Positions 18,381 to 28,404 are shown, counted from the first letter of the stretch. The stretch: DNA of 64,000 nucleotides from an uncultured Lachnospiraceae bacterium (GCA_947164865.1 CAMUYA010000007.1:1-64000), one strand, 5' to 3'. Made by a program: numbers and translations. The notes: generated from the sequence alone by a model not told the origin.

Positions 18381-19673
18381 ATGGAACAGTATGCGATAAA
18401 GGGAGGGACACCGCTCGTCGGAGAGGTGGAAATAGGCGGAGCCAAAAACGCTGCACTTCCCATTCTTGCCGCAGCGATAATGACGGATGATACCGTCCAC
18501 GTGGACAACGTACCCGATGTCAGGGACGTAAATGTTCTGCTGGATGCGATGCAGTCCATCGGAGTCATTGTCAAGCGCGAGGAACGTCACAAAGTAACGA
18601 TCAACGCAGCCGGGATCAGCAGTCTGGTTGTGGATGACGACAATATCAGAAGGATCAGAGCATCCTATTATCTTATAGGAGCGATGCTCGGAAAATACAA
18701 AAATGCTGAGGTTACACTTCCCGGCGGATGCGATATCGGATGCCGCGGGATTGATCAGCATATCAAGGGCTTCAGAGCGCTCGGCGCAAACGTATCCCTT
18801 GAGCACGGAATGATCATCACCAAGACGGAAAAGCTCTCCGGTGCCCATATCTACATGGATCTCGTGAGCGTCGGAGCCACCATAAACGTGATGATGGCAG
18901 CCTCCATGGCAGAGGGAAAGACCATCATCGAGAATGCTGCCAAGGAGCCCCATGTCGTTGACGTGGCCAACTTCCTAAACAGCATGGGCGCCAACATCAA
19001 AGGCGCCGGCACGGATGTGATCAGGATAAAAGGTGTATCAAAGTTCCACGGTACCGATTACACCATCATTCCCGATCAGATAGAAGCGGGAACATTTATG
19101 TTTGCGGCAGCCATCACCCACGGCGATGTAACCGTAAAGAACGTTATTCCCAAGCATCTGGAATCAATATCCGCAAAGCTTAACGAGATAGGCTGTGAAG
19201 TTATGGAGGAGGATGACTGCGTGCGCGTGGTTGCGTCAAAGCCCCTTCATCACACCCATGTTAAGACACTTCCCTATCCAGGTTTTCCTACGGACATGCA
19301 GCCTCAGATAACCGTGGCACTGGGCCTTGCAAGCGGTACAAGTATCGTTACCGAGAGCATTTTTGAGAACAGATTCAAGTATGTGGACGAGCTCACCAGA
19401 ATGGGAGCCGATATAAAGGTTGAGAGCAGCACTGCGATCATAGACGGCGTAAAGCGCTATACCGGAGCCGATATTACGGCGCCCGATTTAAGAGCGGGAG
19501 CCGCACTTGTGCTCGCCATGCTCGCGGCCGACGGTTTTTCAACGATCGATGAGATCAAGTACATTCAAAGAGGATATGAGGATTTCCATCTTAAGCTCAA
19601 GAAGCTTGGTGCGGAGATCGAGCTTGTTGAAAGCGAAAAAGACGTTACGCGTTTTAAGATGAAGATCGTCTGA
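18381..19673 (+). CDS. murA: UDP-N-acetylglucosamine 1-carboxyvinyltransferase
   Basis: MurA transfers enolpyruvate from PEP to UDP-GlcNAc, the first committed peptidoglycan step and the fosfomycin target. The catalytic cysteine is C117 in LPGGCDIG, so the enzyme is of the fosfomycin-sensitive type by this residue. The substrate-binding [13 protein letters not shown] is near the N terminus. The ATG at 18381 is preferred (AGAGGTG site upstream); the frame extends to a GTG at 18327 without support. This gives 430 residues, close to family length. metK follows after 41 nt with no terminator between. Confidence 0.96.
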   Translation: MEQYAIKGGTPLVGEVEIGGAKNAALPILAAAIMTDDTVHVDNVPDVRDVNVLLDAMQSIGVIVKREERHKVTINAAGISSLVVDDDNIRRIRASYYLIGAMLGKYKNAEVTLPGGCDIGCRGIDQHIKGFRALGANVSLEHGMIITKTEKLSGAHIYMDLVSVGATINVMMAASMAEGKTIIENAAKEPHVVDVANFLNSMGANIKGAGTDVIRIKGVSKFHGTDYTIIPDQIEAGTFMFAAAITHGDVTVKNVIPKHLESISAKLNEIGCEVMEEDDCVRVVASKPLHHTHVKTLPYPGFPTDMQPQITVALGLASGTSIVTESIFENRFKYVDELTRMGADIKVESSTAIIDGVKRYTGADITAPDLRAGAALVLAMLAADGFSTIDEIKYIQRGYEDFHLKLKKLGAEIELVESEKDVTRFKMKIV

Positions 19674-19714
19674 GGAAACGTTGTATAAGTGCATTTGCAC
19701 AGAAAGAGGAAACC

Positions 19715-20896
19715 ATGGAAAAAAGACTGTTTACTTCGGAGTCTGTTACGGAAGGACATCCCGACAAAGTCTGTGATGCGATATCGGATGCCATCCTTGA
19801 TGCGTGCATGAAGGAGGATCCCATGAGCCGTGTGGCATGCGAGACAGCTGCCTGCACGGGATTTGTGCTCGTTACGGGAGAGCTTACCACCAATGCATAT
19901 GTGGATATTCAGAGCATCGTGCGCGATACCGTTAAAGAGATCGGATACACCAAGTCGGAGTATGGATTTGACGGAAATACCTGCGCAGTGCTGGTCGCAC
20001 TCGACGAGCAGTCCGCAGATATCGCAATGGGCGTCGACAAGGCGCTCGAGGCAAAGGAAGGAAGCCTTACCGACGACCTTGATACCGGTGCAGGCGACCA
20101 GGGAATGATGTTCGGCTATGCTACCGACGAGACTCCCGAGCTTATGCCCTATCCCATCAGCCTTGCACACAAGCTTGCCCAGCAGCTTACCAAGGTGCGC
20201 AAGGACGGCACATTAAAGTATCTGAGACCCGACGGAAAGACACAGGTTTCCGTAGAGTATGACGAGAACGGAAAGCCTGTAAGGCTTGAGGCTGTGGTAT
20301 GTTCCACCCAGCATGATGAGGATGTAACCCAGGAGCAGATCCACGCAGACATCAAAAAGTACGTATTCGATCCGGTTATCCCTGCGGATATGATCGATGA
20401 TAAGACAAAGTTCTTCATCAACCCCACCGGAAGATTCGTTATCGGCGGACCTCACGGTGATGCGGGACTCACCGGAAGAAAGATCATCGTTGATACCTAC
20501 GGCGGATATGCCCGTCACGGCGGCGGAGCGTTCTCCGGAAAGGACTGCACCAAGGTTGACAGATCCGCAGCATACGCTGCAAGATACGTGGCAAAGAACA
20601 TCGTGGCAGCAGGCCTTGCAAAGAAGTGCGAGATCCAGCTTTCATATGCTATCGGTGTGGCACAGCCCACATCCATCATGGTCGATACCTTCGGAACAGG
20701 TAAGGTTTCCGACGAGAAGCTGGTTGAGATCATTAGAGAGAACTTCGACTTAAGACCTGCCGGGATCATCAAGATGCTCGATTTAAGAAGGCCTATCTAC
20801 AAGGCTACCGCAGCTTACGGCCACTTCGGAAGAACCGATGTTGATCTTCCCTGGGAGAAGACCGACAAGGCAGAGGTGCTCAGAAAGTACATCTGA
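19715..20896 (+). CDS. metK: S-adenosylmethionine synthetase
   Basis: MetK makes S-adenosylmethionine from methionine and ATP. It shows the [16 protein letters not shown] start motif, [16 protein letters not shown], and the [10 protein letters not shown]-loop-like motif, in 393 residues, the usual length. It follows murA in one transcript. There is no space for a SAM riboswitch in the 41-nt gap, and none is seen before murA. Confidence 0.97.
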   Translation: MEKRLFTSESVTEGHPDKVCDAISDAILDACMKEDPMSRVACETAACTGFVLVTGELTTNAYVDIQSIVRDTVKEIGYTKSEYGFDGNTCAVLVALDEQSADIAMGVDKALEAKEGSLTDDLDTGAGDQGMMFGYATDETPELMPYPISLAHKLAQQLTKVRKDGTLKYLRPDGKTQVSVEYDENGKPVRLEAVVCSTQHDEDVTQEQIHADIKKYVFDPVIPADMIDDKTKFFINPTGRFVIGGPHGDAGLTGRKIIVDTYGGYARHGGGAFSGKDCTKVDRSAAYAARYVAKNIVAAGLAKKCEIQLSYAIGVAQPTSIMVDTFGTGKVSDEKLVEIIRENFDLRPAGIIKMLDLRRPIYKATAAYGHFGRTDVDLPWEKTDKAEVLRKYI

Positions 20897-20957
20897 TCTT
20901 AAGCGGCGGGCAAAACGGCGCAGAGCGTCCGATCAAAGAATCTGTTAAAGAGTCATC

Positions 20958-20993
20958 AAAAGAAGAAACTAACAAAAAGTTTCTTCTTTTTTT
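20958..20993 (+). terminator. Intrinsic terminator of murA-metK
   Basis: AGAAGAAACT (20961-20970) pairs perfectly with 20979-20988, flanked by A and T runs that extend the stem; T tract 20987-20993. Confidence 0.88.
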
Positions 20994-21052
20994 GTGAAAA
21001 ATGGATACTTTCTGAGGGGGTTAAAAACTGTTCAAATGCGGGGCTCCTGTTG

Positions 21053-21058
21053 TATAAT
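21053..21058 (+). promoter_or_regulatory. -10 box of the pfp promoter
   Basis: A perfect TATAAT at 21053-21058. The -35 region (about 21029-21035, TGTTCA) matches poorly. The start site would be near 21065, giving a leader of about 130 nt. Confidence 0.55.
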
Positions 21059-21078
21059 ATATAGGTCGGGTCTAAAGC

Positions 21079-21190
21079 AAATGTGCCAAAACTGCAGGAA
21101 ACTGCAGTAGTCAGGACGGCGGGTAAAGCCGGCAGAAAGCATAGGCTGCAAGGCTCCGGCAAATTTGGGTACATTAACGAAAGGGGTTTA
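21079..21190 (+). ncRNA. Structured 5' leader of pfp, riboswitch-like fold
   Basis: A closing stem P1 pairs 21080-21087 with 21168-21175 (one G.U), a bulged G, then three more A-T pairs (21088-21090 with 21164-21166). P2 is a perfect 7-bp hairpin with a GAAA tetraloop (21091-21108) abutting P1. A third region can form either CGGC 21117-21120 with GCCG 21128-21131, or GCCGG 21128-21132 with CCGGC 21156-21160; these exclude one another. The ribosome site AAGGGG (21181-21186) follows 5 nt after P1. It matches no riboswitch class I can name. A ligand-sensing role is inference. Confidence 0.5.
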
Positions 21191-21195
21191 ACAAA

Positions 21196-22455
21196 ATGAG
21201 CAAAAAAGACAAGCGCAACGTTATCGTAGGTCAGTCGGGCGGTCCCACAGCGGCCATCAATTCGTCGCTCGCCGGAGTGTACAGAACCGCCAAGGACAGA
21301 GGGTACAAGAAAGTCTACGGAATGATCCACGGGATCCAGGGCCTCCTTGAAGGCAGATACATCGATCTTTCCGAGCATATCAGAACAGGCCTCGATGCTG
21401 AGCTTTTGAAGAGAACACCTTCTGCATACCTGGGGACATGCAGATACAAGCTGCCTTCCATCAGCGATGACAGGGGCGTTTATGAGAACATATTCAAGAT
21501 TCTCGAGGATCTTCAGATCGACTGCTTCATCTACATCGGCGGTAACGATTCCATGGATACCATCAAGAAGCTCTCCGATTACGCTATAATAACAGGCTCC
21601 GAGATCAGATTCGTAGGATGCCCCAAGACCATAGACAACGACCTTGCACTTACCGATCACACACCCGGATACGGCTCGGCTGCAAAGTATATCGGAACCT
21701 CCGTTAAGGAGATCATCCGCGACGGTTGGGCACTTGAGACCACTAACGGCCAGATCCTCGTTGTTGAGATCATGGGACGTAACGCAGGATGGCTTACCGC
21801 CGCCGCAGCTCTTTCAAAGGGCGAGGACTGTGACGGACCCGATGCCATCTACCTTCCCGAGCTTGATTTCGATATAGATAAATTCGTTAAGAAGTGTAAA
21901 GAGATGCTCAAGAAAAAGCGCTCCATCGTGGTCGCGGTTTCAGAGGGTATCCACACCAAGGACGGAACATACATCAGCGAGCTCGGAAACGCAACAGAGT
22001 ATGTTGACGCATTCGGACACAAGCAGCTCACAGGTACCGCCAGATACCTCTGCAACATCCTTTCAGCGGAGATCGGCTGCAAGACCAGAGCCATCGAGCT
22101 TTCCACCCTTCAGAGAGCAGCAAGCCACTGCGCATCCAGAGTTGATATCCTCGAAGCATACGAAGTAGGCGGTGCCGCAATGAAGGCAGCTGACGAAGGC
22201 GATACCGGTAAGATGGTAGTCATCCAGCGTCTCTCCGACGATCCTTATCAGGCAGGAACAGAGGTTAAGGATGTTCACAAGATCGCTAACGACGAGCGCC
22301 TTGTTCCCAGAGACTGGATCACCAAGGACGGAACATATGTAACAAACGAGTTCCTTACATACGTAAGGCCTCTTATCCAGGGCGATGTGGCTCCCATCAT
22401 GGTAGACGGTATTCCTCGCCACCTCTATGTTCCCGGATATCAGGAGCTCCTGTGA
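21196..22455 (+). CDS. pfp: Pyrophosphate-type phosphofructokinase
   Basis: A 419-residue PFK-family enzyme of glycolysis. The residues that separate PPi- from ATP-dependent enzymes point to PPi: K144 in PKTIDND, and a charged D118 where ATP enzymes have Gly (GGNDS, residues 115-119, against GGDGS). N117 replaces the usual Asp of GGDDS, a variant I believe occurs in clostridial PFPs. MGRNAGW is also present. It opens a long probable operon reaching to HPr. The structured leader upstream may control it. Confidence 0.9.
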   Translation: MSKKDKRNVIVGQSGGPTAAINSSLAGVYRTAKDRGYKKVYGMIHGIQGLLEGRYIDLSEHIRTGLDAELLKRTPSAYLGTCRYKLPSISDDRGVYENIFKILEDLQIDCFIYIGGNDSMDTIKKLSDYAIITGSEIRFVGCPKTIDNDLALTDHTPGYGSAAKYIGTSVKEIIRDGWALETTNGQILVVEIMGRNAGWLTAAAALSKGEDCDGPDAIYLPELDFDIDKFVKKCKEMLKKKRSIVVAVSEGIHTKDGTYISELGNATEYVDAFGHKQLTGTARYLCNILSAEIGCKTRAIELSTLQRAASHCASRVDILEAYEVGGAAMKAADEGDTGKMVVIQRLSDDPYQAGTEVKDVHKIANDERLVPRDWITKDGTYVTNEFLTYVRPLIQGDVAPIMVDGIPRHLYVPGYQELL

Positions 22456-22461
22456 TCTGAA

Positions 22462-23742
22462 ATGAAGAACAAAACACGTATTATTGACATAATAATATTT
22501 GTTGCATTTCTGGCAGTATTCCTTACCTTCTTTGCAAGGCTGGTATACTGCCAGACCATTTATGCAGAAATGACGGAAAGAGGCTACAACTCTGACATTC
22601 TTGCGTACATGCAGGAAATGCAGGGGATAGATTCCGGCTACTCTTTCCCTTATCCGGTCTTTTTTGCCATAGGCAGATTTTTCAACCTGTTCCTTCCGAT
22701 AGACCGGGCCATCACTGTTGCGGAGGTGCTGCTTAACGGGCTTGCCATCGTCATATCAAAGTACTATTTTGAAAAGCTTCTGGCGGTAAAAGCGCCGGCG
22801 GAAAAAGATACGGCGGCAAAGGCTCCTTCAGGTGATAAGTGGTACCGGCATATTATCATCACCGCAGCGATATTCGGATGCTTTATGATGTCCATGTGGT
22901 GGCTTCCCAGGTTCGGAAAGGTGACACTTCCCTTTAAGGATCAGGTTTTTTACGGCACTTACTCGGGAAATCCCTGGCACAATGCCACCTACATCGCTAC
23001 CAGGCCTTTTGCCATAGGATGTTTCTTTTCTTTTTTTGATGTACTTTCATCATACGAAAAGAAGTTCAGCGCAAAAGATCACATTGTATTTTCCGTTTTT
23101 CTGCTTCTTACAACCCTTACCAAGCCGAGCTTTACGCTGGTATTTGTTTCCGCATCGGGAATAGTTCTGCTTGTGAAGCTCTTTGTTTCGAAGTTTAAGA
23201 ACATCAGAAATTCGCTTATACTGGCAGCCTTTTATGTGCCCACTTTCATCGCACTTATAATACAGTTCGGAGGCGTGTTCGGAAGCGGCAACAGCGAGGC
23301 CGAGCACGGGATAGGATTTGACGGATTCAGGCTCTGGACATCCATCAATCCCAATGTTATACCTGCGGTGTTTTATGCAAATGTATTCTCGATCGTGTGC
23401 CTGGTATTCTTTGCAAAAGAGATCCTGAAGGATGAGAGATACAGGTTTTCTTTGATACTGTTTGCGACAGCATTTCTGGAGGCGGGGCTTCTGTGCGAAA
23501 AGGGCTTCAGATATTCACATTTTAACTTCAGCTGGGGCTATATGCACGGGATATTCTTCCTCGAGATGATGACTCTTATCAAGCTTCTCGAGGCGACTTT
23601 TTCAAGAAAGCTCAAGCCTGTCTTTGCGGTGATCTGCTGGCTCTTCTTCGCCTCGCAGGTGGCCGCCGGAGTGATGTATTTTGCCGGAATGTACAGAGGG
23701 CTCGATTACAACACGCTTCTGCCGGCGATATGGCTAGGATAA
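22462..23742 (+). CDS. Polytopic membrane protein, paralogue of the protein at 47995
   Basis: A 426-residue integral membrane protein with about 9-11 predicted helices. It shares GN[PI]WHN[AS]TY followed by a LTT[LF][TV]KPSF motif with the 402-residue protein at 47995-49203, so the two are paralogues. The family looks like polyprenyl-linked glycosyltransferase or polymerase-type proteins of surface glycan loci, but no catalytic residues are certain. Residues about 109-126 are a low-complexity Lys/Ala/Asp loop. The start is 6 nt after pfp, whose end contains AGGAG. Confidence 0.6.
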   Translation: MKNKTRIIDIIIFVAFLAVFLTFFARLVYCQTIYAEMTERGYNSDILAYMQEMQGIDSGYSFPYPVFFAIGRFFNLFLPIDRAITVAEVLLNGLAIVISKYYFEKLLAVKAPAEKDTAAKAPSGDKWYRHIIITAAIFGCFMMSMWWLPRFGKVTLPFKDQVFYGTYSGNPWHNATYIATRPFAIGCFFSFFDVLSSYEKKFSAKDHIVFSVFLLLTTLTKPSFTLVFVSASGIVLLVKLFVSKFKNIRNSLILAAFYVPTFIALIIQFGGVFGSGNSEAEHGIGFDGFRLWTSINPNVIPAVFYANVFSIVCLVFFAKEILKDERYRFSLILFATAFLEAGLLCEKGFRYSHFNFSWGYMHGIFFLEMMTLIKLLEATFSRKLKPVFAVICWLFFASQVAAGVMYFAGMYRGLDYNTLLPAIWLG

Positions 23743-23782
23743 GCAGGAAAATCGTGAAAGCCCGCGGGATGGGAAACCTGAA

Positions 23783-24526
23783 ATGGAAAGAGATCTGTTT
23801 GACCCCATAAAAGAATATTTTGAGAAAAAGGGATATATCTGTGACGGAGAGGTTGAGGATATAGATCTTTTTGCTGAGAGATCGCCAAAAAAGGAAAATG
23901 CCAAAAGGAAGAAAAAAGAAGCCGAAGAAGAAAATGGTGATCCTCGGAATATAGTCGTGGAGCTGAAGGTGAATCTGGATTTCAGATCCGTCCAGCAGGC
24001 CGCGCAGAGGCAGAAGATGTTCGATACGGTCTACATAGGTATATTCAGGCCGAAGGACTTTTCGTCGCACTCATTCAAGGATAAGCTTTATATCTTAAAG
24101 AGGCTTGGTATCGGCCTTATAGTCGTATCAAAAAGGAGCAAAGAGGTTCAGATAGTATCCGAGCCCGTGGTCAGCGAGCTGTCCGAATATCAGAAAAGAA
24201 ACAGAAAAAAAGCCGAAAGAGTGACGGCGGAATTTGAAAAGAGACGTACCAAAAACAACACCGGAGGCGTGACGGGACAGAAGCTTATCACCGGCTACCG
24301 TGAGGATGCGCTGCTTGTGCTGGATGCGCTGGCAGAGCTCGGAGGGGAAGAGAAAAACACAAAAGTAAGAGAACTGAGCGGGATAAATAAAGCATCAAGT
24401 ATCCTGAGATATAATTATTACGGCTGGTTCGAGAAAAAAGAGGCCGGGGTATACAGCATAACCGATGCGGGCTATGCAGCGCTCGAAGAATTCGAGGACA
24501 CGGTCTACAAGCTGAAGAGAGGGTAG
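23783..24526 (+). CDS. DUF2161-type PD-(D/E)XK nuclease-fold protein
   Basis: A 247-residue protein. Residues 1-30 (FDPIKEYFEKKGY) and the later VVELKVNLDFRSVQQAAQRQKMFDTVYIGI match the DUF2161 (COG5482) pattern, a predicted PD-(D/E)XK phosphodiesterase fold with ELK as part of the active site. A Lys/Glu-rich loop at about 36-55 interrupts the domain. The C-terminal third (ALLVLDALAELG onward) resembles a winged-helix. It is 11 nt upstream of recD2, which suggests a DNA metabolism role; substrate unknown. Confidence 0.75.
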   Translation: MERDLFDPIKEYFEKKGYICDGEVEDIDLFAERSPKKENAKRKKKEAEEENGDPRNIVVELKVNLDFRSVQQAAQRQKMFDTVYIGIFRPKDFSSHSFKDKLYILKRLGIGLIVVSKRSKEVQIVSEPVVSELSEYQKRNRKKAERVTAEFEKRRTKNNTGGVTGQKLITGYREDALLVLDALAELGGEEKNTKVRELSGINKASSILRYNYYGWFEKKEAGVYSITDAGYAALEEFEDTVYKLKRG

Positions 24527-24537
24527 CGGAGACTCAT

Positions 24538-26751
24538 TTGGAAAGTATTAAAGGCTATATAGATTATTTCATACATCAGAATCCTCTGAACGGATATACC
24601 GTTCTCGTGCTTATCTCAAAGGGAAAAGAGGTCACCTGCGTGGGCTATTGCAGGGATCTTTCCCTTGGCGAGACCATCGAAGCCGAGGGCGAGTATGTCA
24701 ACAATCCCACATACGGAAAACAATTCAAAATATCATCCTACAAGGTGGTCCCTCCCGCGGATAAGGACAGTATCGAAAGGTATCTGGGCTCCGGCGCGGT
24801 AAAGGGGATCGGCCAGGCTCTTGCTGCGCGTATAGTTAAGGAATTTGGCGAAGACACCTTAAGGATCATCGAGGAAGAACCTGAAAGACTGGCAGAGATA
24901 AAGGGCATCAGCATGCGCCGTGCCATGGAGATAGCGGTGCAGTTTGAGGAAAAACGCGATCTGCGGGACGCCATGCTCTTTTTGGGCCAATATGGCATCA
25001 CTCAGGCTCTTTCCATCAAGATATATGACACGTACGGGCAGTCCCTCTATGCCGTTATGAAGGAGAATCCCTACAGGCTGGCGGAGGATATCCAGAGGGT
25101 GGGCTTTATCACCGCCGACAATATCGCGCGGAAGATGGGCGTGCCCGAGGATTCCCCCAACCGTATAAGATGCGGCATCCTGTATGTGCTTACTCAGGCC
25201 GCGGGGGAGGGGCATTGCTACCTGCCCGTAGCGGAGCTTATAGAAAAGTCGGCGGCCATGCTTTCCGCCCCTTTGGAATTCGTCTCCAATGAGCTTAACG
25301 GCCTGGTGATAGATTCCAGGATCATAATACGCGACGACAATGCTTACGATAAAACCTTCTTCTACGCGGAGAATACAAGTGCGAGGCTCCTTGCGCAGCT
25401 CGATATCCCGCTTGAAAAATTCACGGAAGAGGAAGAAGAGATATTTATGGGAAGGCTCAAATCCATAGCCTCGGGCCGGGGGATGGAGGTGGATCCGCTC
25501 CAGCTTGAGGCCGTAAAGGAGAGCGTAAAGAGAGGCGTGTTCATCCTCTCCGGAGGTCCCGGAACAGGTAAGACCACCACCATCAACCTTATGATCAGCT
25601 ACTATCTTTCCAAGGGGATGGATATAATGCTGGCAGCGCCCACGGGGCGCGCGGCAAAGAGAATGAGCGAAGCCACGGGCTACGAGGCGGTGACCATCCA
25701 CAGACTGCTGGAATTCGGCGGAGCAGCCGGCGATGACGACTCCGGAATGTATTTCCAGAAGGACGAGGACAGCCCGCTTGAAGCGGATGTGGTGATAATA
25801 GATGAAGTGTCCATGGTTGATATTCTGCTGTTCCGCGCTCTCTTAAAAGCCATAATCCCCGGCACAAGGCTTATACTTGTGGGGGATGCATCCCAGCTCC
25901 CCAGTGTGGGACCGGGGCAGGTGCTCAGGGACCTGCTCGAATGCAAAGCCTTCTCCTGCATGACACTTCAGAAGATCTTCCGCCAGGCAGCAGGGAGCGA
26001 CATCATAGTTAACGCCCACAAGATAAACGCGGGAGAGCAGATAAGGCTCGATACCCACTCAAAGGATTTCCTCTTCCTGGAGCGTAACAACGAGAGTACC
26101 ATAAAAGAGATAATGGTGTGGATGATAAAGGAAAAGCTTCCGGCCTATTGCAATGCAGACATGTTCGACATTCAGGTGCTGACGCCCATGAGAAAAGGCG
26201 CTCTGGGATGCGTGGAGCTCAACAGATATCTGCAGTCGTGTCTCAATCCGCCATCTCCAGATAAGAGGGAACATATGGCGGGGGATTACCTTTTCCGTGA
26301 AGGGGATAAGGTAATGCAGATCAAAAACAATTATAAGCTTGAGTGGGAGATATACGGAAAGTACGGTATCGTGGCGGATTCCGGCCTCGGGGTGTTCAAT
26401 GGTGACACCGGCAGGATCAAAGAGATAAACGAGGCGGCATCGGAGCTTATCGTTGAATTCGATGACAAAAAGACGGTGAGCTACCCCTTTAATGCGCTGG
26501 ATGAGCTGGAACCTGCCTACGCGGTCACGATCCACAAAGCCCAAGGCTCGGAGTACCCTGCGGTGATACTGCCTCTTCTCGACTTTTCGCCCCTTATGAG
26601 ATACAGAAACCTGCTTTACACCGGTATAACCAGGGGCAAGTCCTGCGTGGTCATACTCGGAAGCAGCGCCATAGTAAGGCAGATGATAGATAACGGAGGC
26701 GAAAACAGAAGATACTCCACCCTCGCCCGCCGTATCAGCGAACTGACCTGA
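24538..26751 (+). CDS. recD2: ATP-dependent RecD2 helicase
   Basis: A 737-residue SF1B 5'-3' DNA helicase of the RecD2 type, found in bacteria that lack or do not couple it to RecBC. Walker A is GGPGTGKTTT with K345, Walker B VVIIDEVSMVD, and motif VI AVTIHKAQGSEYPAVI; the N-terminal half has helix-hairpin-helix repeats (GIGQALAARI, AEIKGIS). The start codon is TTG at 24538 with GGAG 7 nt upstream. It is in a tight operon with the DUF2161 gene and comF. Confidence 0.94.
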   Translation: MESIKGYIDYFIHQNPLNGYTVLVLISKGKEVTCVGYCRDLSLGETIEAEGEYVNNPTYGKQFKISSYKVVPPADKDSIERYLGSGAVKGIGQALAARIVKEFGEDTLRIIEEEPERLAEIKGISMRRAMEIAVQFEEKRDLRDAMLFLGQYGITQALSIKIYDTYGQSLYAVMKENPYRLAEDIQRVGFITADNIARKMGVPEDSPNRIRCGILYVLTQAAGEGHCYLPVAELIEKSAAMLSAPLEFVSNELNGLVIDSRIIIRDDNAYDKTFFYAENTSARLLAQLDIPLEKFTEEEEEIFMGRLKSIASGRGMEVDPLQLEAVKESVKRGVFILSGGPGTGKTTTINLMISYYLSKGMDIMLAAPTGRAAKRMSEATGYEAVTIHRLLEFGGAAGDDDSGMYFQKDEDSPLEADVVIIDEVSMVDILLFRALLKAIIPGTRLILVGDASQLPSVGPGQVLRDLLECKAFSCMTLQKIFRQAAGSDIIVNAHKINAGEQIRLDTHSKDFLFLERNNESTIKEIMVWMIKEKLPAYCNADMFDIQVLTPMRKGALGCVELNRYLQSCLNPPSPDKREHMAGDYLFREGDKVMQIKNNYKLEWEIYGKYGIVADSGLGVFNGDTGRIKEINEAASELIVEFDDKKTVSYPFNALDELEPAYAVTIHKAQGSEYPAVILPLLDFSPLMRYRNLLYTGITRGKSCVVILGSSAIVRQMIDNGGENRRYSTLARRISELT

Positions 26752-26788
26752 TCCCCCGCCCGAAGGGGCGGATGAGGTGTATGTAACC

Positions 26789-27508
26789 ATGACTTTTACT
26801 AAAATCTTAAACTTTATACTGGACCTCATCTATCCCAGACGCTGCCCCTGCTGCGATGATATCCTGCCCCCGGGCGGTGTGCTGATCCACACCCGGTGCC
26901 TCGAAAAGATGAAGCTGCAGACACCGCCCTATTGCATGAAATGCGGCACTGCCATCGTGGGGAGCGAAGGAAAGCTCTGCGCCGGATGCAGGGAGAAAAA
27001 GCATGGCTTTGTAAGAGGGCGCAGTCTTTATGAGTACAGATCTGCGGCGCAGTCCATCTACCGCTTCAAATACGGGAACAGACAGGAATATGCCACAGCC
27101 TATGCGCAGCAGATAAATGACTACCTGGGGGGATTCTTAAGAAATCTTAATGCGGATGCAATAGTTCCGATCCCGCTTCACAAAAAGCGTCTTGCAAAGA
27201 GGGGTTACAATCAGGCACGGCTCCTTAGCCGCGAGATTTCAAGGGTTTCGGGCATCCCCGAAATAAAGGACCTGCTCATCAGAACAAAAAATACCGCGCC
27301 GATGAAGATTTTATCTGCCTCGGAGAGGCAAAAAAATCTGAAAAATGCTTTTATTGTGCGCAAAAATAGTGTAAAATTGAAGACGATAATACTTGTCGAT
27401 GATATATACACAACAGGTGCGACCATGGATGAAGCGGCGAGAGCTCTTCACGAAGCGGGGATCCCTGAGGTGTATTTTGTGGCGCTTGCAGGGGGAGCAT
27501 CGCTCTGA
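26789..27508 (+). CDS. comF: ComF-family phosphoribosyltransferase-like protein
   Basis: A 239-residue protein. The N-terminal zinc-ribbon has Cys pairs (PRRCPCCDD, CMKCG, CAGC) and the C-terminal PRTase motif is ILVDDIYTTGAT. In naturally competent bacteria ComFC supports DNA uptake; here it may serve DNA import or recombination with recD2. The ATG at 26789 is preferred because GAGGTG sits 9 nt upstream; a GTG at 26777 lies inside that site. The YvyF-like gene follows, as in the Bacillus comF-yvyF-flgM region. Confidence 0.9.
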   Translation: MTFTKILNFILDLIYPRRCPCCDDILPPGGVLIHTRCLEKMKLQTPPYCMKCGTAIVGSEGKLCAGCREKKHGFVRGRSLYEYRSAAQSIYRFKYGNRQEYATAYAQQINDYLGGFLRNLNADAIVPIPLHKKRLAKRGYNQARLLSREISRVSGIPEIKDLLIRTKNTAPMKILSASERQKNLKNAFIVRKNSVKLKTIILVDDIYTTGATMDEAARALHEAGIPEVYFVALAGGASL

Positions 27509-27554
27509 GACAAGAGGGGTAAAATCCCCGGAATCCTATAGCGGAGGTACTGAT

Positions 27555-27971
27555 ATGAATGTAAGAAATTGCCGTAAGTGCGGAAAGATGTTTAATTATA
27601 TCGTGGGCATTCCCATCTGCCCTGCCTGCAAGGAAAAAATGGAAGCAAAATTCCAGGAAGTCAAGGAATATATCAGAGAGCATAAGGGAGCAGGGATCCA
27701 GGAAGTATCGGAAGCCTGCGATGTTGAGCCCCAGCAGATCACACAGTGGCTCAGGGAGGACAGGCTCGAGGTTACCGAGAGCTCGGCACTCATGCTCAAC
27801 TGCGAGAGCTGCGGCGCTCCCATCAGATCGGGAAGATTCTGTGACAAGTGCCGTAACAGCGTAGCCAATTCCTTTGGTCAGATGACAAAGGATTACAACG
27901 CTGCAAAGAAAGCAGCGGCAGATGCGGCATCAGCCAAAAACGACGAAGGGCCGAGAATGAGATTCCTGTAA
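27555..27971 (+). CDS. yvyF: YvyF/TIGR03826-like zinc protein (flagellar operon-associated)
   Basis: A 138-residue protein with an N-terminal CRKCGKMF..CPACKEKM zinc site, a central helical DNA-binding-like part (GAGIQEVSEACDVEPQQITQWL), and a second CESCGAP..FCDKCR zinc site. This architecture is that of the TIGR03826 flagellar-operon protein (YvyF) found between comFC and flgM in Bacillus. No flgM follows. The ribosome site GGAGG (27543-27547) is 7 nt before the ATG. Function in the family is unproven, probably regulatory. Confidence 0.8.
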   Translation: MNVRNCRKCGKMFNYIVGIPICPACKEKMEAKFQEVKEYIREHKGAGIQEVSEACDVEPQQITQWLREDRLEVTESSALMLNCESCGAPIRSGRFCDKCRNSVANSFGQMTKDYNAAKKAAADAASAKNDEGPRMRFL

Positions 27972-28014
27972 TGGGAATCCGTGAAAAGGAAAGCCTTTCA
28001 AAAGGATCTTGATT

Positions 28015-28404
28015 ATGCTTAACAGGGAAAAAGTCATTGTCATGACGCGCATGGCTTCTTACGAAGAAGGAAAAGGTAAGGAGCATCTGCGCATATGCAG
28101 CTATTTCAGAAGCGATTACATCGGCGCCGCCATATTAAAGGCCGCGGCCGCCGTGACGATAACTTTTGTGTTTGCCATAGCGCTGTATATTTATTACAAT
28201 TTCGAGGATTTCATGGAGAACATTTACCAGATGGATATGATGAGTCTGGTCAAGGCCTTCGGCAGGTACTACCTGATCTCCTTGATAGTATACGTCGCCA
28301 TATCATACATCATTGCCTTCGTCAAATATCTGATCGCGCGGAGCAATGTCCGCAAATATAAAAATAACCTAAAAATGACCAGAAAGCTGCAAAAAGAGAA
28401 ATGA
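28015..28404 (+). CDS. Small membrane protein of the cdaA operon
   Basis: A 129-residue protein with two strong transmembrane segments (about residues 42-64 and 85-110) and a basic C-terminal tail ending KLQKEK. The ATG at 28015 has AAAAGGA about 10 nt upstream. It overlaps the next gene by ATGA, so the two are translationally coupled. I do not recognise a named family. Confidence 0.6.
   Translation: MLNREKVIVMTRMASYEEGKGKEHLRICSYFRSDYIGAAILKAAAAVTITFVFAIALYIYYNFEDFMENIYQMDMMSLVKAFGRYYLISLIVYVAISYIIAFVKYLIARSNVRKYKNNLKMTRKLQKEK

Noticed and set aside
19674..19714. SAM riboswitch before metK
   Set aside because: The 41-nt gap is too short and no kink-turn or core motif is seen.
21109..21120. 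B12-box-like AGTCAGGA in the pfp leader
   Set aside because: Matches only the first half of the box and lacks the rest of the cobalamin core; taken as chance.
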